Assembly (NCBI RefSeq): GCF_003584645.1
Contig: NZ_AP017928.1
Span: forward strand, 1,452,981-1,516,980
From: Methylocaldum marinum
GTDB taxonomy: Bacteria > Pseudomonadota > Gammaproteobacteria > Methylococcales > Methylococcaceae
Direction of reading: 5' to 3'
DNA length: 64,000 nt
The notes below the pieces were generated by a model. It made no database searches. It was not told the origin of the DNA and saw only the letters and a program-made list of their open reading frames with translations. Position 1 is the first letter of the stretch, and every line of letters begins with the position of its first letter. Both the position numbers and the translations under genes were made by a program. Shown piece by piece: positions 42,050-50,682 of this stretch.

Positions 42050-42487
42050 ACGTTCTCCTTCCTCTTCCGTTCTATTTATTGGTCAAAACCCACAAGGGAA
42101 CTTTTAGGATACTCACCAATTCTAGATCGGTTTACAAACTTCGCCGTAAAAGTTGATCCAGATCAAAAACGGTAAATCCATTTTTGATATTTTTAAAGGT
42201 TTTTTTCGCACCATGACCTTATCCCCACGATCGCCGGTCTTCTGCTGCAACAGGGGGAACTCGAGCGGACACCCGGCAGACGAGCTTTGCTATCCGCGGA
42301 ATGAGCGGAAACGTGGTACCCCAGGAACTTTCAGCGGATCGTGCGGTTATCCGTGCGCAAGTCGGCCAGCCGAACCGGTTTGCGTGCAGGCGGGACGCGA
42401 GGCGGCCTGAATGGGAACGGAAGAGATGGCGTCGGATCCGAGGTCGCTCGGTGGATTACGGCCGCGCGCGCCAGCGATCTGTGATAA
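42050..42487. other. Upstream region of the partner-switch operon
   Basis: No gene is supported. The part near 42100-42220 is AT-rich and holds the FNR-type palindrome annotated separately. The remainder, toward the fimbrial remnant, has no recognisable features. Confidence 0.5.
42153..42166. promoter_or_regulatory. FNR/ANR-type operator TTGAT-N4-ATCAA
   Basis: The sequence ttgatccagatcaa matches the FNR/ANR consensus exactly in both half sites. It lies about 104 bases upstream of the sensor-phosphatase start, in AT-rich DNA, a plausible position for regulation. It suggests oxygen-dependent control of the partner-switch genes. One short palindrome could be coincidence. Confidence 0.6.
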
Positions 42488-42679
42488 TTAATAGAGTACG
42501 GTCACGAAAATCGTATCGAGGTAAACGCCGGGAGATACATTCTGATCAGCCGGAATGCGACCGTAAACCGGATAATGACGGGTCACGGTAAGCAAGCCGA
42601 GCAGATAACCGTCGCTCACGGTCTGTGTTCCTGCACTACCGTCGCCCCAGATGCTGCTGCGCGCCGAGTCCGTATACAA

Positions 42680-43303
42680 ATCAGCTACCACCCGCAGAGC
42701 GGGTGGTTTGATGAAGGCCCGCTGAGGGGGCCGAAAAACGGATGAAAGGGCCTAAAGACCCTGGATGTGCAGTTGCTCGATGCGCCTCTCCTCAGCTTCC
42801 TGATGACGGATATAGGCTCGAATCACTTGCTCATCCAATCCCACAGTGCTGACGCAATACCCCTTGGCCCAGAAATGTAGCCCCGTGAAGTTTCGCTTCT
42901 GTCCCAAGAATTCCCGATGGATACGGACCGCGGATTTCCCTTTCAGAAAGCCCACCGTATAGGCCACGCTGAACTTCGGCGGAATACTCAAGCACAGATG
43001 AATGTGATCCGGCATCGCGTGCCCTTCCACCAACTCGATGCCCACTTGGCGGCACAACTCGCGGAAAATCCCCCCGACCCGTCGCCGCAACGTTCCATAG
43101 ATTGCCCGGCGCCGGTATTTGGGCACAAACACAACATGGTACTTGCAGTACCATTTGACGTGAGATTGGCTCTGCCATTCTCGCATGATGACCTCCTTCC
43201 AATTGCAGTTGTAGGAGGGAGGTCATCTACCATCCAAGGGCGCTCGCCGGAACGGCAGAGCCTTGCGGAGTCCACCGCCGGAGGCGGTGGCTTACCTAAT
43301 CGA
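42680..43303 (-). mobile_element. IS200/IS605-family element, copy 3 (624 bp, divergent)
   Basis: It carries only tnpA, with terminal hairpins (accacccgcagagcgggtgg and ccaccgccggaggcggtgg). The left end on the minus strand follows ATAAC, the same target as copies 1 and 2, although the element sequence differs. Confidence 0.9.
42752..43186 (-). CDS. tnpA: IS200/IS605 Y1 transposase, copy 3
   Basis: The 144-residue transposase has the HUH motif PDHIHLCLSIPP and catalytic Tyr helix AYIRHQEAEE. It is clearly related to, but divergent from, copies 1 and 2. It appears intact. Confidence 0.92.
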   Translation of the reverse strand: MREWQSQSHVKWYCKYHVVFVPKYRRRAIYGTLRRRVGGIFRELCRQVGIELVEGHAMPDHIHLCLSIPPKFSVAYTVGFLKGKSAVRIHREFLGQKRNFTGLHFWAKGYCVSTVGLDEQVIRAYIRHQEAEERRIEQLHIQGL

Positions 43304-43617
43304 GTTATAGGCCAGGCTATCGCCTCCGCCGGCCATCGTTCTCGCGGAATAAGCACCGCTGCTTCCGGCACTTAGCCGTATCTCGTAGGACACGAGCAAA
43401 CTGACGAGCCCCAATAGCGAGCAACTTACGGACACATCGCCGGTAGCGTCAGTCGGCGAGGATGTGAAGACATCGTAAACCCCGAAACCGACACCGCTTG
43501 CGCCGACATTGCACTCCGCGAGAGCGAAGACCGGCCGGGGCACGGCTGTCAGCACGCTCAAGAGTATGAAAGCCCGTATTCCGAACCTGAACATCGCTCG
43601 TCGGTGCCGAAGCGCGG

Positions 43618-44180
43618 TCATGGCGCTACTTCGCGGCACGTAACCACGCCCAGATCGGGCAAGGGCTCGCGGGTATCGGGAAACTCCACGTCCATCTCGC
43701 AGTTCTGTTCGCTCCAGGCGGCATCGATTGACCATTTTCCAGCCGGATTTCAAACACTGCGCCATCGGAACGCCTGACCGGAAAGTCGAGCCAGACCCCG
43801 CTACGGAGATAAGGCACCGCATCGAGTTGCAAGGGCCGACCTCTGCGTCCAAGGGCAAATCCGCCTGTTCCACGCGAATCGGGTTTTTTTGGTACGCCAG
43901 CAAGCGGGTATCAAAGCCACGCCATCCGCGTCCGTTTCGACGACGGCTTGGTTGAACGCCTAGAGTCGAACGTTGGGATACTGCCCGACTTGCACGATGC
44001 CGAAACTATCCGTGATTTCGCGCGAAAAAATGCGTCCCCCGCCTCTTTTTCCTCGGCCAGAATCCCGTCTCCGGCGGTGACGAGCGACGCCACCCACAAC
44101 AACGGTAGGGCGAAACACTGCCTCGGGAAGCGCTGGTCAAGTCTCCAATTCGGAGAAGAGGCCTGCGCAATTTTTTGATC
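43618..44180 (-). pseudogene. Fimbrial usher (CsuD-like) remnant
   Basis: In changing frames the minus strand encodes usher C-terminal motifs: SFGIVQVGQYPNVRL, TDADGVALIP, LAYQKNPIRVEQADLPLDAE, DAVPYLRSGVWLDFPVRRSD and EFPDTREPLPDLGVVTC. These match the plug-distal and C-terminal domains of archaic ushers. At the 5' side only a signal-peptide-like stretch (FALPLLWVASLVTAG) remains, so about 2 kb of the usher barrel is deleted. Frameshifts follow. It is non-functional. Confidence 0.8.
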
Positions 44181-44235
44181 TAAGGGGCCCTCACCCAACC
44201 CTCTCCCAGAGGGACAGGGATTATTCAGAACTTCC

Positions 44236-44946
44236 CTAGGGTTCCAAGACGATCTTCTCACGGAGCGCGCCCCGATCACTTTGGATTGACGGCTCCAAGG
44301 ATGAATCCAAAGACACCGGAATACGCATTTTCATCGGCCAGACTCGCTGGCTGCCGGGCAGCACATAGGCCGCGATGCGCCGCGAGGCCAGAACATCCTT
44401 GCCGCCGGACGGAAATACCGCCACCTCGCCGATCTGTGCATGGCCGTTCCCGACGTTGTCAAGCGTTAGCAGCCATTCGTCCCCCGGCGCCCGGCGTGCC
44501 CGGACACGAAGTTCGGGCCTGGATCTCGAAGCGGAAATGAAGACCGGGACGCCGATGCGAAGTGCGACGCGCAGCCCTGTGGAGCCGGCGGCGGGACTTC
44601 CTGAAGAAACAGGCGATAAGCCAGTTCTCGTCGAGGATCGGGCGGATGGCGCAAGCCAACGCGCACGGTTTGCGTAGCGCCGGGCCCGAGTGTGAATATT
44701 GGCGGCGTGGCTGACAACTTGCGGCTGGGCGCGTACTCATCCTGGCCATTTCGTTGCGACCAGTCCGTTGCTTCCAATTGTACGACGCTGCTTTCCGTGC
44801 CGGTATTGGTCACGGTAATCGCCCCCGTGAGCTCGGGAGCCGACAGCTCCAGGCGAACCGGAGCGACTGACAGGGCACCGCCGTGAGCCGCCATAACCCA
44901 AAGCGCACCCCACCCACGAAGCCACGGCCAGCTTCAGCAACCGCAT
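44236..44946 (-). pseudogene. Fimbrial periplasmic chaperone (CsuC-like), frameshifted
   Basis: Three consecutive segments in different frames make up one chaperone. They are a signal peptide (RLLKLAVASWVGCALGYG), domain 1 (LSVAPVRLELSAPELTGAIT, FTLGPGATQTVRVGLRHPPD, YRLFLQEVPPPAP), and domain 2 (GVPVFISAS, LTLDNVGNGHAQIGEVAVFP, KMRIPVSLDSSLEP). Two frameshifts separate them, one after the signal peptide and one after VPPPAPQG. Total length is normal. True decay is likely given the state of the operon, although sequencing errors could contribute. It would fold and deliver SCPU subunits to the usher. Confidence 0.82.
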
Positions 44947-44967
44947 GACAAGACCCATTGGGCGGTC

Positions 44968-45366
44968 TCAAAACGTGATCGTGGCCGTGATGGTGTCGGT
45001 GTAGAGCAAGGCCGGTACGTTCTGACCCTGAGGAATTCGGCCGTAAGCCGTATGGACGGTCGGTAACAGCTCTCCCGTTCCGGAAACGGTGTCCGTATTG
45101 ATAGTCTGTCCCCAGTTCTGGGTACGGGCGGCATCGCGGTACAAGGCATCGCTCAAGGTATCGGTGCCGTTGGTCATCTGGCGGGTCGTTACGGTCGCGC
45201 CCGATGCGGTTCCCGCGTCCAGGCCGATGTCGTAATCCGTTCCCACGGTACAACTGGCCGTGATAGAACTGGTGGCATCCAGATCCACGACCGAATTAGG
45301 ATCGTAATCACCGAAAGCCGGCGGGGTAGCGACGATTACGCAGGTGGACAGGACGGTCGCACTCAT
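44968..45366 (-). pseudogene. SCPU fimbrial subunit, 5' truncated
   Basis: The 132-residue frame matches SCPU major subunits: VSATV-like start (SATVLSTCVIVATPPAFGDY), DATSSITASCTVGTDYDIGL, LYRDAARTQNWGQT and the end YTDTITATITF. The signal peptide is missing. Upstream in frame reads STTTFQ, then unrelated sequence with a stop and no start codon. It would not be exported even if translated from the ATG at 45366. Confidence 0.75.
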
Positions 45367-45565
45367 CTGAAACGTCGTGGTAGAGGATAAAGATCTATCG
45401 ACTAGCCGCCTCTTTCCGAGATTATAGATCAGGACTTACGCAGAGCCGGTTCCAGTTCCCTCTCCCCGCCGGCTCGCCCTTACTCACACGTCCAAAAACC
45501 GTACAAAAGCATTAAGCCTAAGATAGGCCGCTGCACTCGCGTTCCGCACAACGTTGTGAAATGAC

Positions 45566-46018
45566 TCAGACCGCGACGAATTCTTCGTGCGAGTAACGAG
45601 CGGCTCCGAATCGATAATCGCTTTGGAGGCAGTGGTCGAGCCAACGGGTGAGGAAGTAGTTGAGAGACCACTTGTAATCGAGAACGCTCCTGGCGCTCGT
45701 TTCGCTTCCTCTGAGGGCATCCAGGACGACCGGACGGCAATGGTCGCTGAGCGCTTCGGCGGTTTTGGCGTCCAGGCTGACCCGGATTTTTACCGCCGGT
45801 TCCAGTCCCCGCACGAAGTCGTGGGTAAGTTCCAGCGTCAGCGTGTACGGCGATCGTTCCAGCAATCTCAGATGGAGAGACGGCTTCCCGGTGACCTGGG
45901 CGACGGCAGTGTCGTCGATGCGGGCCAAATCGGGAATCAGGTTCGCAAGTTTCTCGTAGTTCGATTCACAGACTTTTTGAAGCCAGAAGGATTTTTCTGC
46001 AGGCTGAAAAATACTCAT
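45566..46018 (-). CDS. DUF1249 (YqiB-like) protein
   Basis: The 150-residue protein has the DUF1249 pattern CESNYEKLANLIPDL, LHLRLLERSPYTLTLELTHD and LNYFLTRWLDHCL. It is small, cytoplasmic and uncharacterised, conserved in gammaproteobacteria. The ATG at 46018 is preferred over one ten codons upstream, which would overlap queD. It lies just downstream of queD on the same strand. Confidence 0.85.
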   Translation of the reverse strand: MSIFQPAEKSFWLQKVCESNYEKLANLIPDLARIDDTAVAQVTGKPSLHLRLLERSPYTLTLELTHDFVRGLEPAVKIRVSLDAKTAEALSDHCRPVVLDALRGSETSARSVLDYKWSLNYFLTRWLDHCLQSDYRFGAARYSHEEFVAV

Positions 46019-46037
46019 TTCCGGTAAAAACGATCTC

Positions 46038-46454
46038 TCAATATTCACTATAAGTCGCGCAGGCGCTGGATGTCTCCCACAAGGTCACGCTCCTGACCTT
46101 GTAACCTCGGCTTGCCACATGTCCGAAAATCAGCTTGGCAAGATATTCGGCCGTCGGATGCTCGTCGAGCGCCAGAAAACGCTCTCCGGCCGAGGCGAGC
46201 GCCGGCAGGAGCGGATCGTCCTTGTGCAGAAGCAGGTTGTGATCGAGCTGCCGGTCGATATACTCCGACGCGGCGGCGCCGATATCCGCAAAATCGCATA
46301 CCATGCCCTGTTCGTTCAGACTCTCGGCAACCACGGTAATTGCAGCTTTGACACTGTGTCCGTGGAGATGACGGCACTTGCCCGTATGCTTCATTAGACG
46401 GTGCCCGTAGCAAAAATACACTTCTTTGGTAATCGTAAACATGAAACGCGACAA
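46038..46454 (-). CDS. queD: 6-carboxy-5,6,7,8-tetrahydropterin synthase
   Basis: The 138-residue protein belongs to the 6-pyruvoyl-tetrahydropterin synthase fold. QueD converts dihydroneopterin triphosphate to carboxytetrahydropterin in queuosine/7-deazaguanine synthesis. Visible residues are zinc ligands His18, His31 and His33 and catalytic Cys27 in GKCRHLHGH, with DFADIG, DHNLLL and a late Glu in SVTLWETSSACATY. The length is normal. An alternative start is the Met at residue 5. Neighbours are DUF1249 and a PilZ gene on the same strand. Confidence 0.9.
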   Translation of the reverse strand: MSRFMFTITKEVYFCYGHRLMKHTGKCRHLHGHSVKAAITVVAESLNEQGMVCDFADIGAAASEYIDRQLDHNLLLHKDDPLLPALASAGERFLALDEHPTAEYLAKLIFGHVASRGYKVRSVTLWETSSACATYSEY

Positions 46455-46472
46455 GGAATTTGATGAGGGATA

Positions 46473-46769
46473 TCACTCGCTCTTGATGCCTTTGATGGCG
46501 CCGGCGATACGGTAACGGCCCGCATCTGCCGTACACCGGAGTGTTTCGATATAGGCGGTCAGAGGAGGCGTAATCTTATTTTGGGGAACGAGGCACACTA
46601 CCAAGGCCTTGCCCACGGCAACGGGGGTGTCGGCCTCGAACAGGATTCCGGAGCCGCTGATATTCACACATACCCCCTCATGGACGATATCGGTATCGGC
46701 GAGCCGGAAAGTCAACTTGCAATCGGCCTGCATGCGAATGAAATCGCGCTTTTCGTCATACTCCAGCAT
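46473..46769 (-). CDS. PilZ-domain protein
   Basis: The 98-residue protein is a single PilZ domain. The c-di-GMP-binding RxxxR motif is present in KRDFIRMQADCKL, and the (D/N)xSxxG motif appears as NISGSG. Both motifs suggest it binds c-di-GMP. It has no other domain, so it probably acts by binding a partner, for example in motility or surface functions. Confidence 0.9.
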   Translation of the reverse strand: MLEYDEKRDFIRMQADCKLTFRLADTDIVHEGVCVNISGSGILFEADTPVAVGKALVVCLVPQNKITPPLTAYIETLRCTADAGRYRIAGAIKGIKSE

Positions 46770-46998
46770 GTCTGTGAGTCTCCCCCGTTAGGTCTCCCGC
46801 TATTCTAACCGATAGATGATCCTGGAAACGGCAGCCGACCGCTTGGGTGGGATAGGAACGCCGTTTCTAGGATGATAGCCGAAGTCGCCAAGGCCTTTCC
46901 GATTTCGGGTTTGGCAATCGGCACCCATTTATGCCATAGTGCCGCGCCTAAATCGACACAACCTGTTGGAACGACTCAGCATCCGACACCTTGAACTT

Positions 46999-48015
46999 AT
47001 GAGCACGAAATCCATCGTCCTTACGGGAATCACCACGACCGGCACACCTCACCTCGGCAATTACGTGGGTGCCATTCGGCCGGCGATCGAAGCCAGCCGC
47101 GATCATGACGTTCTGCCTTTCTATTTTCTGGCGGACTACCATGCCCTGATCAAATGCCAGGACCCGGAACGCGTCCGTCAATCGACCCTGGAAATCGCCG
47201 CGACCTGGCTGGCTTTGGGCCTGGATACCGAAAACGCAGTGTTCTACCGCCAGTCGGACGTCCCCGAGATTACCGAACTGGCCTGGATCCTCAGTTGCGT
47301 CACCGCCAAGGGACTGATGAATCGCGCCCACGCCTACAAGGCCGCGGTTCAGGCCAACGAGGAGAGCGGCGAAAGCGATCCCGACAAAGGCGTAACGATG
47401 GGCTTGTTCAATTATCCCATCCTGATGGCAGCCGATATTCTGATGTTCAACGCCAACAAGGTTCCGGTGGGCAAGGACCAGGTCCAGCACATCGAAATGG
47501 CGCGCGACATCGCCGGACGCTTCAACCATATTTACGGCGAGCATTTCGTGCTCCCCGAAGCGCAGATCAGCGAGGATACCGCGGTTTTGTGCGGGCTGGA
47601 CGGGCGCAAGATGAGCAAAAGTTACGACAATACCATTCCCCTGTTCGCGCCGGAGAAACAACTGCGCAAGCTGATCATGAAGATCAAGACGAACTCGCTG
47701 TTGCCCGGCGAACCCAAAGATCCGGATACCTGCGCCCTATTCGGAATCTATAGGGCTTTCGCAACGAAAGAGGAAACCGCTGCGATACGCCGGCGTTACG
47801 CGGAAGGGATCGCATGGGGCGATATGAAGAACATCCTGTTCGAGTATCTGGACGATCATCTGAAAGCCGCGAGGGAACGCTACGACGCGCTATTGCAAGC
47901 CCCCGACAAGATCGAGGAAGCCCTGCAGGACGGTGCCCGGAAGGCTCGGAGCTACAGTGCCCCGTTGATTCGGAAGGTCCGTCACAGCATCGGCATCCGC
48001 GGCCTGAGCCTCTAA
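46999..48015 (+). CDS. trpS: Tryptophanyl-tRNA synthetase
   Basis: This class I aminoacyl-tRNA synthetase of 338 residues charges tRNA-Trp. It has the [21 protein letters not shown]-terminus (HIGH-type motif HLGN), [17 protein letters not shown], and the KMSKS loop in [14 protein letters not shown] 46999 is preferred over an open upstream frame because it sits right before the conserved start. The length is normal for the family. Confidence 0.96.
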   Translation: MSTKSIVLTGITTTGTPHLGNYVGAIRPAIEASRDHDVLPFYFLADYHALIKCQDPERVRQSTLEIAATWLALGLDTENAVFYRQSDVPEITELAWILSCVTAKGLMNRAHAYKAAVQANEESGESDPDKGVTMGLFNYPILMAADILMFNANKVPVGKDQVQHIEMARDIAGRFNHIYGEHFVLPEAQISEDTAVLCGLDGRKMSKSYDNTIPLFAPEKQLRKLIMKIKTNSLLPGEPKDPDTCALFGIYRAFATKEETAAIRRRYAEGIAWGDMKNILFEYLDDHLKAARERYDALLQAPDKIEEALQDGARKARSYSAPLIRKVRHSIGIRGLSL

Positions 48016-48068
48016 TTCTCGGGGAAGCTCCGACACGGCCGCGCTCCTAACGTCTTGCCGGTTTCGAG

Positions 48069-48767
48069 ATGTCGCACGGAAGCATATACCGGGCTGAGGG
48101 CGCGCTGAGAAGACTGCTCTGGCCGGTGATGGCGCTGATATTGATCGCCGGTTGTGCGCCCAACCGGCGGGATTCTTTGGTCCTGGAAGAGGTCGGCGCC
48201 AAACATGCCATTTTTTTGGTCGATCTGGGCTGGCACACCGGATTGGCCGTGCGGCGCGCCGACATCCCCCCAGGTTTGTGGCCGGAACGCGAGGACTTTC
48301 CGAATGCGGAATATCTCGAAGTCGGTTGGGGAGACCACGATTTTTATCAGGCTGAGGGCTTCAACCCCTGGTATGCGCTCAAGGCCGCCGTGGTCCCCAC
48401 CGCCAGCGTTCTCCACGTTGTAGGCGTGCCCATCCATCCGAGCGCTTATTTTCCGGCCGCCGAAATCGTGGAAATCATCGTATCGGAGCAACAGTTCAGA
48501 CAGATCATCCTATCCATTCAAAATTCCTACACCCGCGAGAATACCGGCAAAGCGCAAGCCATAGGCCGGGGTTTGTATCCCGACAGCCGCTTTTACGCGG
48601 CCGAGGGCAAATTCCACGTATTCAATACCTGCAATGTCTGGGTGGCCCGCGTGCTGCGCGACGCGGGCCTGCCCGTGAACCCGTTCTTCGCCGCTTCCGC
48701 GCAGGGACTCTTGTCCCAGGCGCGCGAGTTCGGCAAGATCGTCCGACCGGCGTCGGAAGGTCGCTGA
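48069..48767 (+). CDS. DUF2459 lipoprotein
   Basis: The 232-residue protein has a lipoprotein signal (WPVMALILIAGCAPN). The DUF2459 domain contains DLGWHTGLAVRRADIP, YLEVGWGDHDFYQ and FNTCNVWVARVLRDAGLPV. The Cys-containing NTCNxW motif and upstream His recall a papain-like arrangement, but no activity is established. It is probably periplasmic or membrane-anchored. It lies in tandem with the reductase gene downstream. Confidence 0.83.
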   Translation: MSHGSIYRAEGALRRLLWPVMALILIAGCAPNRRDSLVLEEVGAKHAIFLVDLGWHTGLAVRRADIPPGLWPEREDFPNAEYLEVGWGDHDFYQAEGFNPWYALKAAVVPTASVLHVVGVPIHPSAYFPAAEIVEIIVSEQQFRQIILSIQNSYTRENTGKAQAIGRGLYPDSRFYAAEGKFHVFNTCNVWVARVLRDAGLPVNPFFAASAQGLLSQAREFGKIVRPASEGR

Positions 48768-48840
48768 AGGCCGGTTGCGGGCCGTGAAGCGAGGCCCCAT
48801 CAAGACTTTAAGGCTTGAGAATTTAGAACGAGGTATTTCC

Positions 48841-49860
48841 ATGCATGTCGTCGTCATCGGTTCCGGCGTCGCCGGCATTACCTTCGCGGAAGAACTCCGG
48901 AAGCTCGGGCCGCAATGTACGCTTTCGATCATTACCCGCGAAGGCCACGGCTATTATTCGCGTCCCATGCTGTCCCACGGTTTTTCTCGGGAGGACATCG
49001 AGACCAAGATCATCCTGAAACCGTTCGATTCCCTGCGCGATGCCGGAATCGCAGTCCATGCGGAAACCGAGGTGCTGTCCCTGGACCGCGCCCGCAAAAC
49101 CATCACCTGCCGGAACAGCTCCGGCGAATTTACCCTGAACTACGATAAGACCGTGCTCGCGCCTGGCTCGGATGCCTTGATTCCGCCGCCATTCCAGACA
49201 AGCCGCGATCTGTTCTTCGTCGTGAACAGCCTCGACGACTTGATCGAACTCAGGCGCCATCGGGAGAGCATCGTCGAAACTTCGGAAACGCCCTCCTGGG
49301 CCGTAATCGGCGGCGGACTGATCGGCTGCGAGGTCGCTTCCGATCTGGCCAAGGCGGGCGACCGGGTGGTCTTGTTTCATGCCCTGGCCAGACTCATGGA
49401 ACGGCAGTTGGCGGAAGAAGATTCGATGACTCTGCTAAAGGTGTTGCAAGACCATGGTATCGAGATTCGCCTGGATGCGGCCGTACAGGGCTTCGAAAAA
49501 ATCGGCGAGTCCTACGCCGTGAAATTGCAGAACGAAGTGGCGACCGGCTTTCATGGCGTCATCGTCGCCTGCGGCTTCAAGCCTCGTGTCGAACTGGCAC
49601 GTCGCATCGGCCTGAATGTCAATCGCGGGATACGGGTCGACGCATTCCTGCGCACCAACGATCCCGATATCCACGCCATCGGCGATGCCGCCGAGTTCGC
49701 GGACGGCAGGCTATATGCCTATATCATGCCGATAAGACATCAAGCCTTCTGGCTCGCCCGCTTCCTTGCCGGGCAAACAGCCGAGCCGTGGCTGCCGCCC
49801 GATTTCAAGCCGCGCGCCAAGGTGCATGGCTTCAATGCCGCACACCCGTATATTTTTTGA
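48841..49860 (+). CDS. FAD-dependent NAD(P)H oxidoreductase (rubredoxin reductase-like)
   Basis: The 339-residue flavoprotein has the FAD dinucleotide-binding motif VVVIGSGVAGITFAEEL, the NAD(P)H-binding motif VIGGGLIGCEVASDLAKAG, and the second FAD motif DIHAIGDAAEFADG. This arrangement matches rubredoxin/nitrite-type reductases that pass electrons from NAD(P)H to rubredoxin. No rubredoxin gene is adjacent. ATG 48841 begins directly at the Rossmann fold and is preferred over an upstream start. Confidence 0.88.
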   Translation: MHVVVIGSGVAGITFAEELRKLGPQCTLSIITREGHGYYSRPMLSHGFSREDIETKIILKPFDSLRDAGIAVHAETEVLSLDRARKTITCRNSSGEFTLNYDKTVLAPGSDALIPPPFQTSRDLFFVVNSLDDLIELRRHRESIVETSETPSWAVIGGGLIGCEVASDLAKAGDRVVLFHALARLMERQLAEEDSMTLLKVLQDHGIEIRLDAAVQGFEKIGESYAVKLQNEVATGFHGVIVACGFKPRVELARRIGLNVNRGIRVDAFLRTNDPDIHAIGDAAEFADGRLYAYIMPIRHQAFWLARFLAGQTAEPWLPPDFKPRAKVHGFNAAHPYIF

Positions 49861-50090
49861 ATGGTGAAAATTCGGGGAAATCGAAATTACATTCGTCAAA
49901 TCAGCAGCGTGGTGGCTCGACCGTCCGGGTACGATGAGAGTCCGGTCGGGATCGACGCCCGGCACCTCGAACGTGTTACTGATGAAAATCGCCAGGCATT
50001 GGCTCAGAATCGCCATAAACCAGACCGACAGCGTTCCGGCCATGGCAAGCACGCATTAAGAAAGCTCTGATCAAGTTGATTCCATTCATG

Positions 50091-50230
50091 CCCTTCGACT
50101 GAGCTCAGGAGAGCGTTCGACAAGCCTGTCATGAGCCGAGTCGAAGGGCCTGTCCTGAGCCCAGTTGAAGGGCTCACCACGATCGGAATCAATACGTTAC
50201 CGTTCGTCCTGAGCCTGTCGAAGGACTGAC
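50091..50230. repeat. REP-type repeat cluster
   Basis: Several copies of the ttcgac(a/t)-type core with gagctcagg or cctgagcc arms occur in both orientations. Related copies lie at 50573-50635 and near 5338. They look like dispersed palindromic units. Confidence 0.75.
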
Positions 50231-50240
50231 TGTGCGTAGA

Positions 50241-50543
50241 GAAAGTAAAGCCCTATTCGAATCGCCCTCACCCCAACCCAATCACGCCGCACAGTCCCTG
50301 TGCGGAGCCGCAAGCGGCGCTCACGCGTGCACCCGTTCGCCGGGAGCGAACGGGAACGTGCGAAGCACGGCCCGAAGGGCGAGCCTCAGGGATGAGGCGA
50401 GTCAATCGGCCTCGCCGCGCGACGCTGTCCCGCTTCGCTCGCGAGTCCGGGGCAGCTCATCCCTAGGCTGCCCGCTCGTCGCGTTGCGCCTCGCCCTGCC
50501 GATTTGTCCCAGAGGGAGAGGGGGCCGTTGTGGCTTTACTTTC
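50241..50543. repeat. Segment bounded by 12-bp inverted repeats
   Basis: The ends gaaagtaaagcc and ggctttactttc are perfect inverted repeats. Inside are ccctcacccc and agggagaggg motifs, similar to a short block at about 44185-44220. It may be a small non-autonomous element. Confidence 0.55.
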
Positions 50544-50572
50544 TTCACTATTATTGACCCGGCCCAAAATAA

Positions 50573-50635
50573 CGTTCGCCCTGAGCTTGTCGAAGGGCAC
50601 TTGGCTTGGGGCTTCGACAAGCTCAGCCCGAACGG
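50573..50635. repeat. REP palindrome pair
   Basis: The arms gttcgccctgagcttgtcga and tcgacaagctcagcccgaac are inverted repeats around a ggcttggg loop. Located about 50 bases from the 3' end of motB. Confidence 0.8.
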
Positions 50636-50682
50636 AATCAATAGGGTATTTAAGGGCCGGATTAAGAGTAATCAGAGCTTCC

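Larger units (their letters stand above)
42488..43621 (-). pseudogene. SCPU (spore coat U) fimbrial subunit gene split by IS200
   Basis: The N-terminal part (43621 to 43304) has a signal peptide (AFILLSVLTAVPRPVFA) and the SCPU pattern ECNVGASGVGFGVYDVF, SVSCSLLGLVSLLVSYEIRL, GGGDSLAYN. The C-terminal part (42679 to 42488) continues LYTDSARSSIWGDGSAGTQ and ends GVYLDTIFVTVLY. The IS removed, YN joins LYTDS in frame, as in intact SCPU proteins. The start overlaps the usher remnant stop (ATGA). SCPU proteins are secreted subunits or tip adhesins of archaic chaperone-usher pili. Confidence 0.88.
49861..50682. other. Long repeat-rich intergenic region
   Basis: No gene is supported. The region holds two REP-type clusters and an inverted-repeat-bounded segment, annotated separately. 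It separates the reductase from the convergent motAB operon. Confidence 0.6.

Noticed and set aside
44810-45253. 147-codon minus-strand frame overlapping the chaperone and SCPU remnants
   Set aside because: It spans two recognisable pseudogenes in a different frame and has no features.
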